From NCBI GenBank assembly GCA_902805485.1, contig CADCTM010000097.1, positions 427 to 16,462 on the forward strand: a DNA stretch of 16,036 nucleotides, written 5' to 3'. This stretch comes from an uncultured Coleofasciculus sp. GTDB taxonomy: Bacteria > Cyanobacteriota > Cyanobacteriia > Cyanobacteriales > Coleofasciculaceae. Both the position numbers and the translations under genes were made by a program. Below, one piece after another: positions 13,806-16,036 of this stretch. The notes beneath the pieces are model-generated. The model was not told the origin of the DNA. It ran no database searches and saw nothing but the letters and a program-made list of their open reading frames with translations. Numbering within the stretch: the stretch's first letter is position 1; each line of letters starts with the position of its first letter.

Positions 13806-15239
13806 TTAAATACCAGACTCCTGGCTCAAATGACCGCGTACCAAGAAGGCAGCGCATTCAACGTGAGGGGTTTGGGGAAAGAAGTCTGCGGGTTGGACGT
13901 AGGTGAGTTGGTAATCTCCAGTCGCACAGAGCAGCTTGAGGTCGCGTGCCAGGGTGGCGGGTTTGCAGCTAATGTAGACGATGTGTTTGGGTAACGTTTG
14001 GAGCAGGGTGTTGATAATTGATTTGTCGCAGCCTTTGCGGGGTGGGTCAAGTAAAACCACGTCGGTCGCGATCCCCAGTTGAGGCAGCAAGGTTTCCACT
14101 GTTCCGGTTTGAAAGGTGACATTAGCGATCGCGTTGAGTTGAGCGTTCATTTGCGCTTGTTCCACCGAGGAAGCTTGCACTTCCAACCCGATCGCGCTCC
14201 GTACTCGCTGTGCCAGGGGTAGGGTGAACGTGCCGATGCCACAATAGGCATCAACGAGGACTTCATCACCCTTGAGGTCTAGTTGCTCCACAATGACATC
14301 TAACAGCGCCTGAGCTGCCTCTGTGTTGACCTGGAAGAAGGTTTCGGGGCGCAGTTGAAACTCTAAACCCGCAAATTCTTCCCGCAAGTAAGGTTGACCG
14401 ACAACACAACGGGTTTCCTCACCAAAAATCGCATTCGTGCGGTTCGGGTTGCAGTTGATACAAATGCCGACCAAGTTGGGGTAGCGAGTCAGCCACTTTC
14501 GCGCTTGGATTTCCAGGTCTTGTAGCTTCCAGTCGGTAGCGACTAAGGTTAGTAGAATATCCCCGGTATGGCGTCCGATCCGCAGCGAGAGATGGCGTAA
14601 GCGTCCTTGGTGGCGGTTTTCGTCATAAATTGACCAACCCATTTTCTCGATGTCCTGCTTAATTTCGGCAAGTAGAGGGTTCAAGCGGCTATCTTGTACA
14701 GGACATTGATTGAGGTTAATCAGGTGATGGCTGCCTTTTTGGTAATATCCGGCTTGAACTTGACCGATTGCGGATCTTTTTAGGGGATACGTCGCTTTGT
14801 TACGATATGCCAGGGATGAGTCGGCGGTGAGGATGGGGGCGACGGGGGGGGAAGTGAAGCCACCGATGTGTTCGAGGGCTTGGACGACTAGATTATGTTT
14901 TATTAACTGTTGATATTCGTCGGAAATATGTTGCCATTGACAACCGCCGCATTTATCCGCCACGATGCAGCGGGGTCGGATGCGATGGGGTGAGGGTTCT
15001 ATAATCTGGTGGAGTTTGGCTGTGGCATAGTTGGATTTGACTTGGATGAGGCGAACCAAAACGCGATCGCCGGTTACAGTATCGGGAACGAAAATTACTC
15101 GACTGCCTAAACGTCCGACGCCTTCACCAGTGTCGTTTAAGTCCGTAATGCTGACCTCGACAATTTGACCTTGTTGGCAGTCTGGAGTCGCTTGAGTGCT
15201 TCTATTTTGGGCATTTCCTGGTAGTTGAGTCCGAGCCAT
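13806..15239 (-). CDS. rlmD: 23S rRNA (uracil-C5)-methyltransferase, RlmD/TrmA family
   Basis: A 477-residue SAM-dependent RNA m5U methyltransferase. A TRAM RNA-binding domain covers about 22-82 (GQIVEVSITDLNDTGEGVGR). The Fe-S cluster cysteines are C91, C97 and C100 in RCIVADKCGGCQWQH, with C179 later. The SAM site is LVDAYCGIGTFTLPLA (328-343). The catalytic pocket has LLDPPRKGCD (396-405) and ISCKPATLARDLKLL (423-437), where C425 is the nucleophile and E461 near the end fits the general base. The layout matches E. coli RlmD (U1939), but cyanobacterial homologues may target U747 or both sites, so the symbol is provisional. Start ATG 15239 follows GAGAGG. It is divergent from apcD across 74 bp. 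HIP1 sites lie at 14125-14132 and 15063-15070. Confidence 0.92.
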   Translation of the reverse strand: MARTQLPGNAQNRSTQATPDCQQGQIVEVSITDLNDTGEGVGRLGSRVIFVPDTVTGDRVLVRLIQVKSNYATAKLHQIIEPSPHRIRPRCIVADKCGGCQWQHISDEYQQLIKHNLVVQALEHIGGFTSPPVAPILTADSSLAYRNKATYPLKRSAIGQVQAGYYQKGSHHLINLNQCPVQDSRLNPLLAEIKQDIEKMGWSIYDENRHQGRLRHLSLRIGRHTGDILLTLVATDWKLQDLEIQARKWLTRYPNLVGICINCNPNRTNAIFGEETRCVVGQPYLREEFAGLEFQLRPETFFQVNTEAAQALLDVIVEQLDLKGDEVLVDAYCGIGTFTLPLAQRVRSAIGLEVQASSVEQAQMNAQLNAIANVTFQTGTVETLLPQLGIATDVVLLDPPRKGCDKSIINTLLQTLPKHIVYISCKPATLARDLKLLCATGDYQLTYVQPADFFPQTPHVECAAFLVRGHLSQESGI

Positions 15240-15313
15240 AGTAGTGACCTCTCTTTCTTTGTGTTGCCTAGAGTCGCTAAACTACAAATGTTATCTAAAG
15301 TTAACCCGATAGT

Positions 15314-15799
15314 ATGAGCGTAGTTAGCCAAGTTATTCTCAAAGCCGATGACGAACTCCGTTATCCCAGCTCCGGCGAACTCAAGAGTATTAATGAGTAT
15401 TTGAAGACAGGGGAGCAGCGGATGCGGATTGTTGCCGCGTTATCTGAAAATGAAAAAAAGATTGTTCAGGAAGCCAGTAAGCAACTTTGGCAGAAACGCC
15501 CTGACTTTATCGCTCCTGGTGGCAATGCCTACGGGGAGCGTCAACGGGCGCTCTGTTTACGGGACTACGGCTGGTACTTGCGACTGATCACTTATGGTGT
15601 GCTTTCCGGCGACAAGGACCCGATCGAAAAAATCGGTTTGATTGGGGTACGGGAAATGTACAACTCCCTTGGTGTACCCGTTGCTGGGATGGCTGAATCA
15701 ATTCGTTGCTTAAAAAATGCTTCTTTGAGTTTGTTGAGCAAGGAAGATGCCCTGGCAGCCGCTCCTTATTTTGATTACATCATTCAAGCGATGTCCTAA
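15314..15799 (+). CDS. apcD: Allophycocyanin alpha-B chain (phycobilisome terminal emitter)
   Basis: A 161-residue phycobiliprotein with the exact length and MSVVSQVI opening of ApcD. This alpha-type subunit replaces ApcA in some core trimers, emits at longer wavelength and helps pass energy to photosystem I and in state transitions. Phycocyanobilin would attach to C81 in RALCLRDYGWYLR (78-90). Other family landmarks are APGGNAYGERQR (67-78), LIGVREMYNSLGVPVAGM and the C-terminal PYFDYIIQAMS. It stands alone rather than with apcABC, which is usual for apcD. ATG 15314 has little upstream Shine-Dalgarno sequence. A strong hairpin terminator follows. Confidence 0.95.
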   Translation: MSVVSQVILKADDELRYPSSGELKSINEYLKTGEQRMRIVAALSENEKKIVQEASKQLWQKRPDFIAPGGNAYGERQRALCLRDYGWYLRLITYGVLSGDKDPIEKIGLIGVREMYNSLGVPVAGMAESIRCLKNASLSLLSKEDALAAAPYFDYIIQAMS

Positions 15800-15835
15800 T
15801 TATTTATTGGCTTTGTGTCCAAGTTTTGAGATAAC

Positions 15836-15866
15836 CTCCAGCGCCTTTGCTGGGGGCGATTTTTTC
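15836..15866 (+). terminator. Intrinsic terminator of apcD
   Basis: CTCCAGC pairs with GCTGGGG (one G-T pair) around a six-base loop, followed by GCGA and six T. It begins 37 bp after the apcD stop, on the correct strand. Confidence 0.8.
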
Positions 15867-16036
15867 TCGGTGCTTCGTATGGACAGAAAACCGACAGTCT
15901 CTTGGCTTAAGAATCTGCCGGTTCGTTATGTGTTCCCTATTGATGACTCGCGTCGAGTTCAGTCGTTATTTAGTATGCAAAAATTAACGCGATGAGGTTA
16001 GCGATCTCGATCAGCCGCTTCTTGTGATCAGATTCA

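Noticed and set aside
13555..13857. Full 100-codon minus-strand frame extending the 58-codon ORF into the end of rlmD
   Set aside because: The first 42 codons overlap the rlmD coding sequence in another frame and read like a shadow; only the part from ATG 13731 was considered.
15879..15995. 38-codon plus-strand ORF after the apcD terminator (MDRKPTVSWLKNLPVRY...)
   Set aside because: No ribosome-binding site, no recognisable motif and very short; it reads cleanly from ATG to TGA but is as likely chance. Nothing else was seen in 15867-16036.

Overview
This window comes from a cyanobacterial chromosome. It carries apcD (a phycobilisome terminal-emitter subunit), ntcA (the cyanobacterial nitrogen regulator), the cyanobacterium-restricted DUF3084/YqgF-like/DUF3146-like trio, and at least eleven copies of the HIP1 octamer GCGATCGC. 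The NtcA N-terminus resembles filamentous (Nostoc/Oscillatoriales-type) versions, but the genus cannot be fixed from sequence alone.

Layout. (1) 1-2291, minus strand: a compact surface-polysaccharide block read GT2 glycosyltransferase > GT4 glycosyltransferase > NAD-dependent sugar epimerase (cut by the window edge). A fourth, poorly characterised GT-A-like protein (2560-3525) faces the other way. (2) 3607-5848: a small DUF3146-like protein convergent with a YqgF/RuvX-fold nuclease and a DUF3084 membrane coiled-coil protein. The DUF3084 gene contains a perfect 42-bp tandem duplication. (3) 5849-6147: gene-free, with three hairpins downstream of ntcA. (4) 6148-8620: ntcA, divergent from a fabI-hisB operon. 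The 363-bp divergent spacer holds a perfect TGTA-N8-TACA NtcA box and a separate 19-bp palindrome nearer fabI. (5) 8621-10634: two hairpins after hisB, then a 1,680-bp IS5-like insertion sequence with 13-bp terminal repeats and a TTAA target duplication. It lies between the convergent hisB and asnS, and its transposase is broken into four reading frames. (6) 10635-12026: asnS, followed by a ~130-bp inverted-repeat (MITE-like) element. (7) 12284-13454: a small tail-anchored coiled-coil protein, a DUF6439-like protein and an RsbW-type anti-sigma/histidine-kinase-fold ATPase, the last two overlapping tail to tail. (8) 13455-13805: a mostly gene-free stretch with a doubtful 58-codon ORF. (9) 13806-15239: RlmD/TrmA-family rRNA (uracil-C5) methyltransferase, divergent from apcD (15314-15799), which ends in a clear intrinsic terminator.

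Most genes are housekeeping: fatty-acid synthesis, histidine synthesis, tRNA charging, rRNA modification, light harvesting and nitrogen control. The accessory content is the glycosyltransferase block, the decayed IS, and several palindromic intergenic repeats. I saw no defence system, CRISPR array, tRNA or rRNA. The points most worth following up are the NtcA box shared by ntcA and fabI, the IS with its A9 run, the 130-bp inverted-repeat element and the exact 42-bp duplication in the DUF3084 coiled coil.
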